Source: DMER64 sp041654355 (GTDB lineage Bacteria > Bacteroidota > Bacteroidia > Bacteroidales > UBA932). From it: DNA of 16,898 nucleotides. The notes under the pieces are model-generated. The model did no database searches. It saw nothing but the letters and a program-made list of their open reading frames with translations, and was not told the DNA's origin. The position numbers were made by a program, and so were the translations under genes. The DNA is taken from contig JBAZDQ010000031.1 in assembly GCA_041654355.1 (NCBI GenBank), positions 1 through 16,898 on the forward strand, given 5' to 3'. Of this stretch, positions 8,565 through 15,871 are shown one piece after another. How positions within the stretch are numbered: position 1 is the first letter of the stretch; each line of letters begins with the position of its first letter.

Positions 8565-10409
8565 ATGAAAAACAAAGGTACTATAGGGGTTACTACCCAT
8601 GACATTTTTCCGATCATTAAGAAATTTTTGTATTCCGACCATGAGATATTTCTCAGGGAATTGATTTCCAACGCCGTAGATGCCACACAAAAAATCAAGG
8701 CTCTGGCTGCCAAGGGAGATTTCAAAGGCGAATTGGGAGACCTTACCATCAGGGTCAGCTCAGATCCGGAAAAAAAGACAATAACCGTGTCTGACAAAGG
8801 TATTGGCATGACAGAGGAGGAAGTGGACAAATACATCAACCAGATTGCTTTTTCCAGTGCCGGTGAGTTTTTAGAAAAATACAAAGATCAGGCTAACAAC
8901 ATTATAGGTCATTTTGGATTGGGATTTTATTCCAGTTTCATGGTGGCTAAAAAAGTGGAGATCATCACAAAGTCATGGCAGGAAGAAGCGCAAGCTGTCA
9001 AATGGACCTGTAAAGGCACGCCCGAATATACCCTGGAACCGACAGAAAAGACAGACAGAGGTACCGATATAGTGTTGCACCTTTATGCCGAAAACGAATC
9101 CTACGCCCAGGAAAGCCAGGTTGAAACGTTGCTTCACAAATACTGCAGCTTCCTTCCGGTAGAGATCGCTTTCGGAAAGGAAAAAGAATGGAAAGACGGA
9201 AAAGAAGTCGTTCTGGATAAGGACAAGATCGTAAACGATGTAAATCCCCTCTGGACACGAAAACCCGCCGATCTGAAAGAAGAAGAATACAAAGCTTTCT
9301 ATAGCAAGTTGTACCCCATGGCAGAAGATCCCCTTTTCTGGATCCATCTGAACGTGGATTACCCCTTTAAGCTTACGGGAGTGTTGTACTTTCCCAAGAT
9401 CAAGGACAAACTGGAAGTAACCCGGAATAAGATACAACTGTATTGTAACCAGGTGTTTGTAACAGACAATGTAGAGCATATAGTACCTGATTTTCTGACC
9501 CTGTTGCACGGGGTGATCGATTCTCCGGACATTCCCCTGAACGTATCCAGAAGCTACCTGCAAAGTGATTCCAACGTCAAAAAGATTTCAAACCACATTA
9601 CAAGAAAGGTGGCCGACCGTCTGGAAGAGATCTTCAAGACCGACCGGGCTTCTTTTGAAGAGAAATGGGATAACCTGAAACTCTTCATAGAATACGGGAT
9701 GCTTACAGAAGATAAATTTTACGACAGGGCCTTCAAATTTGTCCTGTTAAAAAACACAGACGGAAAATACCTGAGTTTTGACGAATACCAGACTCTTATA
9801 GAGCCCAACCAGAAGGACAAAGACAACAAACTGGTCTACCTGTATGCCACCAATACCCAGGAACAGTACGCCTACATAAGTGCCGCTAAAGAAAAAGGCT
9901 ATGGCGTCCTGCTTCTGGATTCTCCCCTGTGTGCCCACTTTGTCAACCTGTTGGAATCCAAGATGAAAGACGTGCGCTTTGTGCGTGTGGATTCAGATAC
10001 TCCGGAAAAACTGATCTCCAAAGAAGAGCTGGCCAAACCGGATATGAGTGAAGAAGAAGAAAAAGAATTGCGGGAAGCCTTCCAGGAAGTTCTGCCAAAA
10101 GACGTCACCTTTACGGTCAACTTTGAGAATATGGGCTCACAGCAAAATCCGGTGATGATCACCCAGGGAGAATGGATGCGTCGTTACCGGGAAATGTCAG
10201 CCTTGGGCGGAGGCATGAATTTTATGGGATCCATGCCCGATTCTTATTCACTGGTAGTCAATTTTGAACACCCGCTCGTACAGAAGATCCGGGAATCAAA
10301 AGACAAAAAACTGATCAGCCAGGTATGCGATCTGGCCCTGCTGGCCAACAACCTCCTGAAAGGTGAATCCCTGAATACTTTTATAAAAAGGAGCGTCGAC
10401 TTACTGTAA
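8565..10409 (+). CDS. htpG: Molecular chaperone HtpG (bacterial Hsp90)
   Basis: A 614-residue Hsp90-family ATP-dependent chaperone of near-normal length. The GHKL ATPase motifs are present: ELISNAVDA (Glu32, Asn36), DKGIGM (Asp77) and GHFGLGFYSS (115-124). The middle-domain catalytic-loop motif IPLNVSRSYLQ is intact. The C-terminal dimerisation domain ends with LLANNLLKGESLNTF. The ATG at 8565 is chosen over a GTG at 8514: it begins the family's normal N-terminus, follows an AAGGATT stretch, and lies 66 nt after the amidase stop. It may be read through from the amidase or from its own promoter; I see no clear TAnnTTTG element in the gap. The last 9 nt overlap the convergent AOR gene. Confidence 0.97.
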   Translation: MKNKGTIGVTTHDIFPIIKKFLYSDHEIFLRELISNAVDATQKIKALAAKGDFKGELGDLTIRVSSDPEKKTITVSDKGIGMTEEEVDKYINQIAFSSAGEFLEKYKDQANNIIGHFGLGFYSSFMVAKKVEIITKSWQEEAQAVKWTCKGTPEYTLEPTEKTDRGTDIVLHLYAENESYAQESQVETLLHKYCSFLPVEIAFGKEKEWKDGKEVVLDKDKIVNDVNPLWTRKPADLKEEEYKAFYSKLYPMAEDPLFWIHLNVDYPFKLTGVLYFPKIKDKLEVTRNKIQLYCNQVFVTDNVEHIVPDFLTLLHGVIDSPDIPLNVSRSYLQSDSNVKKISNHITRKVADRLEEIFKTDRASFEEKWDNLKLFIEYGMLTEDKFYDRAFKFVLLKNTDGKYLSFDEYQTLIEPNQKDKDNKLVYLYATNTQEQYAYISAAKEKGYGVLLLDSPLCAHFVNLLESKMKDVRFVRVDSDTPEKLISKEELAKPDMSEEEEKELREAFQEVLPKDVTFTVNFENMGSQQNPVMITQGEWMRRYREMSALGGGMNFMGSMPDSYSLVVNFEHPLVQKIRESKDKKLISQVCDLALLANNLLKGESLNTFIKRSVDLL

Positions 10410-12551
10410 AGGTTGTACGACCTCTAACAACTCGGGAAGGTCCATACCTATTTTCTGCAGGAATTCAATTCGTGGGACACCGTTGGTGTTCCACCCCCTG
10501 CGTTTGTAAACCGCATCCAGCAGGCGTTCGTATTTGTTTTCCCTGAATTGGCGCAAAACCCGGCGTTTTTCTTCCAGGCTCATGGTCAGGGGATCAACGC
10601 CCACTTCTTCCTTCAGTTGTTTGTCGTAGCGTTCCTGTCTGGAAAGGTATTCTTCTTCAGTCACCGGTCCGCAGGCACGGTAAGGCTGCGCATCGTCTTT
10701 ACGCAAACCGTATCCCATACGGATATTGAAGATCCGCTGAAAATTGTATACCCTTTCTGACATACGGATCAATTCTTCCTTGTCAAACTCTCTTCCTGTT
10801 ACGGCTTTAAACACTGTCACGTAGTTATCCACGTGTTCGGGGACCTTCGCCGGTTCATCAGTTTGAGCATTATCGGCCGGTTCTATATCGTTCCAGCACA
10901 ATTTGCAAAAACCGGCCAATCCAAACCAGGTGCGGAACATGGGGAAATAATGAAGCGCTTCTGCCTTATCTTCAAAAGTGGGAATCTGGTTATTGATCAT
11001 ATCCATAAAGATCAGCCAGGCTTCATCGTGCTGGGGACCTTTGTTGGTCATGGCATAACCGCCCTGCTGGGCAAGGGATTCCTTGGAAATGTACATGGAA
11101 TATTCCATGCCTTTGTTTTCCATGGCTATGTCTTTCAAAAAACCGGGATCACCCCACCCTTTCTGAATGAACATTTCTTTCATCTTTTTTACGCCCAGTC
11201 CGGCTACCAGCCCAAATCCTTCCCCACGGGCCAGCTGGTGCATACATTCCAGGGCATCTACGGCATTTCCCCAGGTAAAATCCAGTCCGCCTGTGCGTTC
11301 TTTGTTCAAAACACCGTTTTCCCAGCATTCCATAATAAAGGCTATGATATTGCCCCATGATATGGTACAGATTCCGTACGTATCACAGTAAAAATTCTGT
11401 TCAGCTACATACAAAGGATCAAAAATAGCCAAATTGGACCCCAGGGCAGCTGCTGTTTCGTATTCGGGTCCGTCCACCAAAACCTTGGAACCTTTATAAG
11501 GGCCGGTCCTCAACTCAAAATCATCTATCCCTTTGGAACACATCATGGTACATCCCATCCAGCATCCGTCGGGAATTCCCTGGGAAAATTGTTTCTTCCA
11601 CACTTCCATGTCAATTTTATGGCAATCCTTATGATCTCCGAATTTGAAATTCATCACCGGAAGCAGATCGTACTTTTCCATGACCCCCATCAGGTGAGCC
11701 GTACCTACTTTTCGCATCTGGCATTGAATATCATCCATCTCGTTCATTTCCTTATTGAAACGTTTTCCGCGTTCCAATATGGCCGGCATATCCACCACAT
11801 TGTTCAGCTTGCCGGACACTTTAGGAACCTTGGCTACTATAGCGCGTATGTTTTTATGACGCATCAATGTTCCCAGGCCGCCACGGCCTGCCTGTTTCAG
11901 TCGGATCTTCTTTCGTTTCACATCGTAAAAAGAAAAATTGAGCATGCCCACCAGGGAGTGATCCGCTGCCTGACCTGTAGATACAACCGAAACGTTCAGT
12001 TTATCACTTTCGTTATCTGCATACATTTCGTGCAATTCCTCTGTCAGCAGGTGTGAGTCTATGTGCATGCCTTCCGGGGGAGCAAAAAATTCCACCTCAT
12101 GGTCCACCCCGTTGATGAACACAATCACTTCCTGCGGTGCAATTCCCTGTACCTCCAGGGCATCGAACCCGGCAAATTTCAGGTGGGGTCCAAAATGGCC
12201 TCCCACATTGGAATCCACAACCCTTTCCGTAAGCGGGGATAAGCCCACACAAATGCTTTTTCCGGAGCCTGCATATTGTGTGATCCCGCATACGGGTCCC
12301 CCGGAAATAACGATCTCGTTTTCCGGATCGCGCCATTTGGTTTGCGGAGTTACCGCATCCCAAAGCATTCTGAGCCCGTATCCTTTTCCGCCCACAAATT
12401 TTTCCTTCACCCGGGGATCAACAGGACGCACTTCTGTAGTAAATGTATCCAGATTAACATAAAGGCTTTGGTCTGAGTATCCTTTATCCAGCGGTTTCCA
12501 TTGGTAAGGAATCCTGGCCAGCACTTTACGGTTGCCAATTAGTGCATTCAT
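10401..12551 (-). CDS. Tungsten-type aldehyde:ferredoxin oxidoreductase (AOR family)
   Basis: A 716-residue AOR-family enzyme that would oxidise aldehydes (or reduce acids) with ferredoxin, using a tungsto-bispterin and one 4Fe-4S cluster. AOR_N features are KFVGGKGYGLRMLWD and VVDSNVGGHFGPHLKFAGFD; a pterin-site motif AGRGGLGTLMRHKNIRAIV follows. The cluster motif is CWMGCTMMC at residues 330-338, with the fourth Cys in GFCKLC (549 or 552). YxGPEYET-type and RVYNFQRIFNIR motifs mark the C-terminal domains. The ATG at 12551 is preferred over an in-frame ATG at 12584, which would run into the divergent promoter region. It faces a ThiF-like gene across 44 nt and lies in a tungsten/pterin cluster. 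No ferredoxin-like partner subunit is adjacent, so the electron acceptor is unknown. Molybdenum instead of tungsten cannot be excluded. Confidence 0.94.
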   Translation of the reverse strand: MNALIGNRKVLARIPYQWKPLDKGYSDQSLYVNLDTFTTEVRPVDPRVKEKFVGGKGYGLRMLWDAVTPQTKWRDPENEIVISGGPVCGITQYAGSGKSICVGLSPLTERVVDSNVGGHFGPHLKFAGFDALEVQGIAPQEVIVFINGVDHEVEFFAPPEGMHIDSHLLTEELHEMYADNESDKLNVSVVSTGQAADHSLVGMLNFSFYDVKRKKIRLKQAGRGGLGTLMRHKNIRAIVAKVPKVSGKLNNVVDMPAILERGKRFNKEMNEMDDIQCQMRKVGTAHLMGVMEKYDLLPVMNFKFGDHKDCHKIDMEVWKKQFSQGIPDGCWMGCTMMCSKGIDDFELRTGPYKGSKVLVDGPEYETAAALGSNLAIFDPLYVAEQNFYCDTYGICTISWGNIIAFIMECWENGVLNKERTGGLDFTWGNAVDALECMHQLARGEGFGLVAGLGVKKMKEMFIQKGWGDPGFLKDIAMENKGMEYSMYISKESLAQQGGYAMTNKGPQHDEAWLIFMDMINNQIPTFEDKAEALHYFPMFRTWFGLAGFCKLCWNDIEPADNAQTDEPAKVPEHVDNYVTVFKAVTGREFDKEELIRMSERVYNFQRIFNIRMGYGLRKDDAQPYRACGPVTEEEYLSRQERYDKQLKEEVGVDPLTMSLEEKRRVLRQFRENKYERLLDAVYKRRGWNTNGVPRIEFLQKIGMDLPELLEVVQPLQ

Positions 12552-12568
12552 AAACGGTGTTTTAGTTG

Positions 12569-12576
12569 TATATTTG
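12569..12576 (+). promoter_or_regulatory. Candidate -7 element for the thiF-thiS-lipoprotein-wtpA operon
   Basis: Reads TATATTTG, an exact TAnnTTTG match and identical to the element before the amidase gene, ending 19 nt before the ThiF-like ATG at 12596. No good -33 TTTG is seen at the usual spacing. It points toward the minus-strand element at 12582-12589. Confidence 0.45.
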
Positions 12577-12581
12577 TATTG

Positions 12582-12589
12582 CAAAAATA
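12582..12589 (-). promoter_or_regulatory. Candidate -7 element for the AOR gene
   Basis: On the minus strand this reads TATTTTTG (TAnnTTTG), about 30 nt upstream of the AOR ATG at 12551. A TTTG lies 18 nt further upstream (plus-strand 12608-12611), close to the usual spacing of a -33 box, inside the start of the ThiF-like gene. Confidence 0.45.
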
Positions 12590-12595
12590 GCCAAA

Positions 12596-13186
12596 ATGAC
12601 CGTTATACAAAATATTACATCGCACCTTAGTGTGAAAAAAGCGGGCATAGCCGGCGCCGGAGGATTGGGCTCCAACGTAGCCGCTGCCCTGATCAGAAGC
12701 GGTCTGGGGCATCTTGTTATAGCCGACTACGATGTAGTAAACGAAGCTAACCTGAACCGGCAGTTTTTCTTTGAAAATCAAGTGGGCCGGCCTAAGGTGG
12801 AAGCACTCAGGGAAAACCTGCTGCGCATAAACAGCCGGGCAAATGTGGAAGCCCGTTCTTGCAAAATAACAACCCGCAACGCCGGGTCCCTTTTCGGTTC
12901 CTGTGACGTGGTCATTGAAGCTTTGGACAGTGCCAAAGAAAAAAAATGGTTTGCCGAGTGGATGATCGCGCATTTTCCATTCAAACCACTGATCATGGGA
13001 TCCGGAATTGCCGGGTACGGCAGCCCGGAAACCCTGCGTGTACAAAGATCCGGCAATTTGTATATTTGCGGCGACCAAAGGGAAACCGATGAAAAACTTG
13101 TACCTTTGCTTGCCCCGCGGGTGATCATGGTTGCCATGATGCAGGCCAACCTGGCCCTGGAACTTTTATTAAAGGAAAAACCGTAA
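12596..13186 (+). CDS. ThiF-family adenylyltransferase (short 'family 2' form)
   Basis: A 196-residue E1-like enzyme of the ThiF/MoeB superfamily, which adenylates the C-terminal glycine of a ubiquitin-like sulfur carrier. It shows the nucleotide-binding loop GAGGLGSN near the N-terminus, the Asp pair in IADYDVV, the conserved NLNRQ(F) arginine segment and PKVEAL, then MGSGIAGYGSPETL and NLYICGDQ. It lacks the CxxC zinc pairs and C-terminal part of MoeB, matching the short ThiF fam2 type. The ATG at 12596 is preferred over one at 12566 because it starts immediately before the fold and follows a -7 element. The sulfur carrier gene begins 8 nt after its stop. Thiazole genes (thiG, thiH) are absent here, so a role in pterin dithiolene sulfuration for the AOR is inferred from context. 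Confidence 0.88.
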   Translation: MTVIQNITSHLSVKKAGIAGAGGLGSNVAAALIRSGLGHLVIADYDVVNEANLNRQFFFENQVGRPKVEALRENLLRINSRANVEARSCKITTRNAGSLFGSCDVVIEALDSAKEKKWFAEWMIAHFPFKPLIMGSGIAGYGSPETLRVQRSGNLYICGDQRETDEKLVPLLAPRVIMVAMMQANLALELLLKEKP

Positions 13187-13194
13187 TAAGACCG

Positions 13195-13398
13195 ATGACC
13201 ATAACTCTGAATAACCGTCAAGAAACCTTTTCGCAACAAGAAATGAGCATTACCCTGATAATGGATGAGAAATCGTTCCATTTTAAAATGCTTATAGTGA
13301 AGCTTAACGGAATACTCATCCCCAGGGAATCCTGGCCCGTGACCGTTGTGCGGGATTCAGATCGCCTGGATATCATTCATCTTGTAAGCGGAGGTTGA
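13195..13398 (+). CDS. ThiS/MoaD-like sulfur carrier protein ending in Gly-Gly
   Basis: A 67-residue beta-grasp sulfur carrier. It follows the ThiS pattern from end to end: MTITLNN start, a central IVKLNGILIPRESW segment, then DSDRLDIIHLVSGG with the terminal Gly-Gly needed for adenylation and thiocarboxylate formation. Length is typical of ThiS (about 65). It lies 8 nt after the ThiF-like gene, its probable activating enzyme, and 20 nt before the next start, so it is co-transcribed. ThiS normally donates sulfur for the thiamine thiazole, but beside a tungsten enzyme and a tungstate-binding protein it may serve a MoaD role in pterin dithiolene formation. Sequence alone favours ThiS; the context favours the cofactor role. 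Confidence 0.87.
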   Translation: MTITLNNRQETFSQQEMSITLIMDEKSFHFKMLIVKLNGILIPRESWPVTVVRDSDRLDIIHLVSGG

Positions 13399-13418
13399 AC
13401 CGGATCAATGCCATAATT

Positions 13419-14501
13419 ATGAAAATAAAACACTACCCTTTCCTTACCCTGTCGGCTGTCGTATTATCCTTCAACCTCATCACTTCCTGTATTTCCCTGG
13501 ACCTGGACGCCATCAGCGGATCCACGCTGGTATGGAATTCCGGGTCCAACAATTATTTCAACCGAGAAGCTTACACAACCCTTCCCGGTCCCAACAAACT
13601 GGTGATAGACGGAGAAGTTGAAGAAGTGACTGAGATCAAACTCTCCCGACTACCGCTTAGGACTGTTACCGTGAAAGAAGCCGTTTACTGTCCCTCAGGA
13701 GATTCCATCGCATTTAAAGGAGCTTTCCGTTACGACGGGTATGCATTGTGTGATATTCTGAGTTCCTTGAAAGTTGACAAAGCCAGCAAAGAAGATTTCT
13801 GGCCCCCGGTGGATATCTATATCGAAGTGCGGAACGACCGGGGTGATCTGGCCGTTTTTTCCTGGGGAGAAATCTTTTACTCGGCAAATCCCTACGGAAT
13901 TGTCATTGCCAAAAGGGTAACCCGTGTCATTCCGGGCAAAACGGGAGAATTGTGGGAATTACCGGATCGGACACAGCTGGTAGTGGAATCGGATCTGATC
14001 TCTGAAAGAAACATCAAATCCCCCTCGCAAATAACCATAAAATCACTGAAAGGCAATTATATAGTTAACCGGGACCCTGTAGTATTGGAGAACGATCCGT
14101 GCCGGTTAGCTCTCATGTCTTCACTCCGGGACACCCTTGCCCTGATCACAGAACTGCCCCATGAACTGCCCCTGATCAGCCACACCACCCTGTTTTACGG
14201 GAACAGCACCGGATACAAACGAGTCCGGGAATTCCGGGGCCGGCAGATAAACCGGGTGCTTGCTCCGTGGTTCCCTTCAAATGATTACCGTACCATACGC
14301 TCCGGAATGCTGAGCATAGCCGGTGTGGACGGATACCGGGCAGCCTTTTCCCTTGCCGAGTTGATCAACCGCAACGACCATCGTGATCCCCTGCTGGTTA
14401 AAGAAGGCAATTCTTTTACCCTCTACGCCGCCGGTGATGCTTTTGCCGACCGGTGTATCAAAGGACTTAGTGAAATAAGGTTGATTGACAGGGAAGACTG
14501 A
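13419..14501 (+). CDS. Lipoprotein with two tandem sulfite-oxidase-fold-like domains
   Basis: A 360-residue predicted lipoprotein; the ATG at 13419 gives a signal sequence with lipobox ITSC (Cys24). Residues about 60-208 resemble the molybdopterin-binding SUOX fold: LVIDGEVEEV, a strand with Cys91 (AVYCPSGD), FRYDGYALCDILSSL, DIYIEVRNDRGDLAVFSW, then LVVESDLISERNIKSPSQITI. Residues about 273-356 repeat the second part of this pattern (FRGRQINRVLAPWF, LSIAGVDGYRAAFSLAEL, LYAAGDAFADRCIKGLSEIRL), so the protein looks internally duplicated. A trailing-edge or surface location is inferred from lipidation. It is followed 1 nt later by wtpA. Whether it binds a pterin, an oxyanion or only uses the fold structurally is unknown. 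The lipoprotein call is firm; the fold assignment is by eye. Confidence 0.7.
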   Translation: MKIKHYPFLTLSAVVLSFNLITSCISLDLDAISGSTLVWNSGSNNYFNREAYTTLPGPNKLVIDGEVEEVTEIKLSRLPLRTVTVKEAVYCPSGDSIAFKGAFRYDGYALCDILSSLKVDKASKEDFWPPVDIYIEVRNDRGDLAVFSWGEIFYSANPYGIVIAKRVTRVIPGKTGELWELPDRTQLVVESDLISERNIKSPSQITIKSLKGNYIVNRDPVVLENDPCRLALMSSLRDTLALITELPHELPLISHTTLFYGNSTGYKRVREFRGRQINRVLAPWFPSNDYRTIRSGMLSIAGVDGYRAAFSLAELINRNDHRDPLLVKEGNSFTLYAAGDAFADRCIKGLSEIRLIDRED

Positions 14502-14502
14502 T

Positions 14503-15444
14503 ATGAAAAAACGAATTTTACCTCTGTCATCACTGTTGCCGCAGTTGCTGCAGTTGCAGTTGCTGCTGTTGCTTCTGTTGCCGCTTCTGGGCATATCGTT
14601 TTCCGGTTGCAGCCAAAAATCTGACAAGCAACTGGTTATCTTTCACGCCGGCAGCCTGTCCCTGCCCATGAAAGCCCTGGCAGACAGTTTTACCGTGTTG
14701 CACCCGGAGACACAATTCAGGATGGAAGCCGCCGGCAGTGTGGATTGTGCCCGCAAGATCACGGAACTGGGACGTTCCTGTGATCTCCTGGCATCTGCTG
14801 ATTACCAGGTTATTGAACAATTGCTCATTCCCGAACATGCGTACATAAACGAACCTTTTGCCGTTAACAGCATGGTCATTGCCTTTACGGAAAGATCCCG
14901 TCACGCAGATGAGATCAACAGCGGGAACTGGCCGGAAATATTACTCTCTCCGGATGTGTTTTACGGCCGTTCAGATCCGAACACCGATCCCTGCGGATAC
15001 CGCACCCTGCTGATGTTGCAACTGGCAGAAGATCATTATAGGGAAAAACCCGGAATCCGGCCTTTCAAGGTAACGGATTTCACCCCAAAAGACCGGCGTT
15101 TTATCCGGCCCAAGGAAGTAGATCTGTTGGCGTTGCTGGGAAATCATTCCATTGATTATATATTCATTTACAAGTCAGTAGCCCTGCAGCACAAACTCCG
15201 TTACCTGGAACTGCCCGATGAGATCAACCTGGGGAATCCATCCATGGCACCCCGGTATGCGGTAGCATCCCTGAATATACGAGGCAGCAGTCCTGCAGAT
15301 TCGTTGACCGTGAAGGGAACGCCAATTGTATACAGTTATACCATACCCCTGAATGCAGAGAATCCGGAATTGGCCAAAAAATTTGCAGATTTTTTAACAG
15401 ACCCACACGGAGGCCAGAAAATCCTTCGTTCCATGGGCCAGTAA
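14503..15444 (+). CDS. wtpA: WtpA-type tungstate/molybdate-binding lipoprotein
   Basis: A 313-residue substrate-binding protein of an oxyanion ABC importer, of the WtpA/archaeal ModA class. The ATG at 14503 lies 1 nt after the previous stop. The signal sequence carries lipobox FSGC (Cys36). Family motifs are present in order: LVIFHAGSLSLP (44-55), EAAGSVDCARKITELG (75-90), LASADYQVIE, EPFAVNSMVIAFT, GRSDPNTDPCGYR (155-167), RPKEVDLLALLG followed by IDYIFIYKS, and a late YTIPL. In structurally known members an Asp and a Glu complete an octahedral oxyanion site; the Asp of SDPNTDP and the Glu of RPKEV are good candidates. It is the last gene of the operon, with no permease (wtpB) or ATPase (wtpC) following. 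The signal peptide is unusually Leu/Gln-rich. Confidence 0.9.
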   Translation: MKKRILPLSSLLPQLLQLQLLLLLLLPLLGISFSGCSQKSDKQLVIFHAGSLSLPMKALADSFTVLHPETQFRMEAAGSVDCARKITELGRSCDLLASADYQVIEQLLIPEHAYINEPFAVNSMVIAFTERSRHADEINSGNWPEILLSPDVFYGRSDPNTDPCGYRTLLMLQLAEDHYREKPGIRPFKVTDFTPKDRRFIRPKEVDLLALLGNHSIDYIFIYKSVALQHKLRYLELPDEINLGNPSMAPRYAVASLNIRGSSPADSLTVKGTPIVYSYTIPLNAENPELAKKFADFLTDPHGGQKILRSMGQ

Positions 15445-15460
15445 CAAGGTGAATGCGCAC

Positions 15461-15495
15461 CTCACCTCACCTCACCTCACCTCACCTCACCTCAC
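15461..15495 (+). repeat. CTCAC microsatellite, 7 perfect units
   Basis: Seven uninterrupted copies of CTCAC, preceded by a degenerate CGCAC at 15456-15460. It starts 17 nt after the wtpA stop. A 5-nt period is prone to slippage. No coding sequence is seen across it that I believe. Confidence 0.97.
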
Positions 15496-15513
15496 CATAT
15501 CAAATTTACACCG

Positions 15514-15810
15514 GACAGCCACTGCCACCACAAGACCGGGAAGCTTTTTGCTTCTTGCCGAGGCTTCCCTTTCCTGTTGCAGCCTGGAGTCGTCGCTCCC
15601 ACCACAAGACCGGGAAGCTTTTTCTTCTTGCCGAGGCTTCCCTTTCCTGTTGCAGCCTGGAGTCGTCGCTCCCACCACAAGACCGGGAAGCTTTTTCTTC
15701 TTGCCGAGACTTCCCTTTCCTGTTGCAGCCTGGAGTCGTCGCTCCCACCACAAGACCGGGAAGCTTTTTCTTCTTGCCGAGGCTTCCCTTTCCTTGTGGT
15801 GTCAGCGACC
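15514..15810 (+). repeat. Family A hairpin repeat, block 1 (four units of about 73 bp)
   Basis: Units start at 15525, 15599, 15672 and 15745, beginning CCACCACAAGACCGGGAAGC; the first is 74 bp because of one extra base in its T-run, the next two are 73 bp and the fourth is truncated. Each unit contains GGGAAGC and GCTTCCC (GACTTCCC in the third) around a loop that ends in TTGCCGAG. In the last unit a second outer stem forms: CACCACAAG (15746-15754) pairs with CTTGTGGTG (15793-15801). The block ends with GTCAGCGACC. The original element appears to be the palindrome, with the inner units produced by tandem expansion. Confidence 0.93.
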
Positions 15811-15871
15811 GACCGACCGCCAGGAGCAGTGCCCGCCAATAGCGACTTTGTAGATTGTTTTACGGGAGGTG

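Noticed and set aside
13395..13418. TTG start for the double-domain lipoprotein
   Set aside because: The ATG at 13419 gives a normal lipoprotein signal; the TTG would overlap the stop of the sulfur carrier gene and lengthen the N-terminus needlessly.
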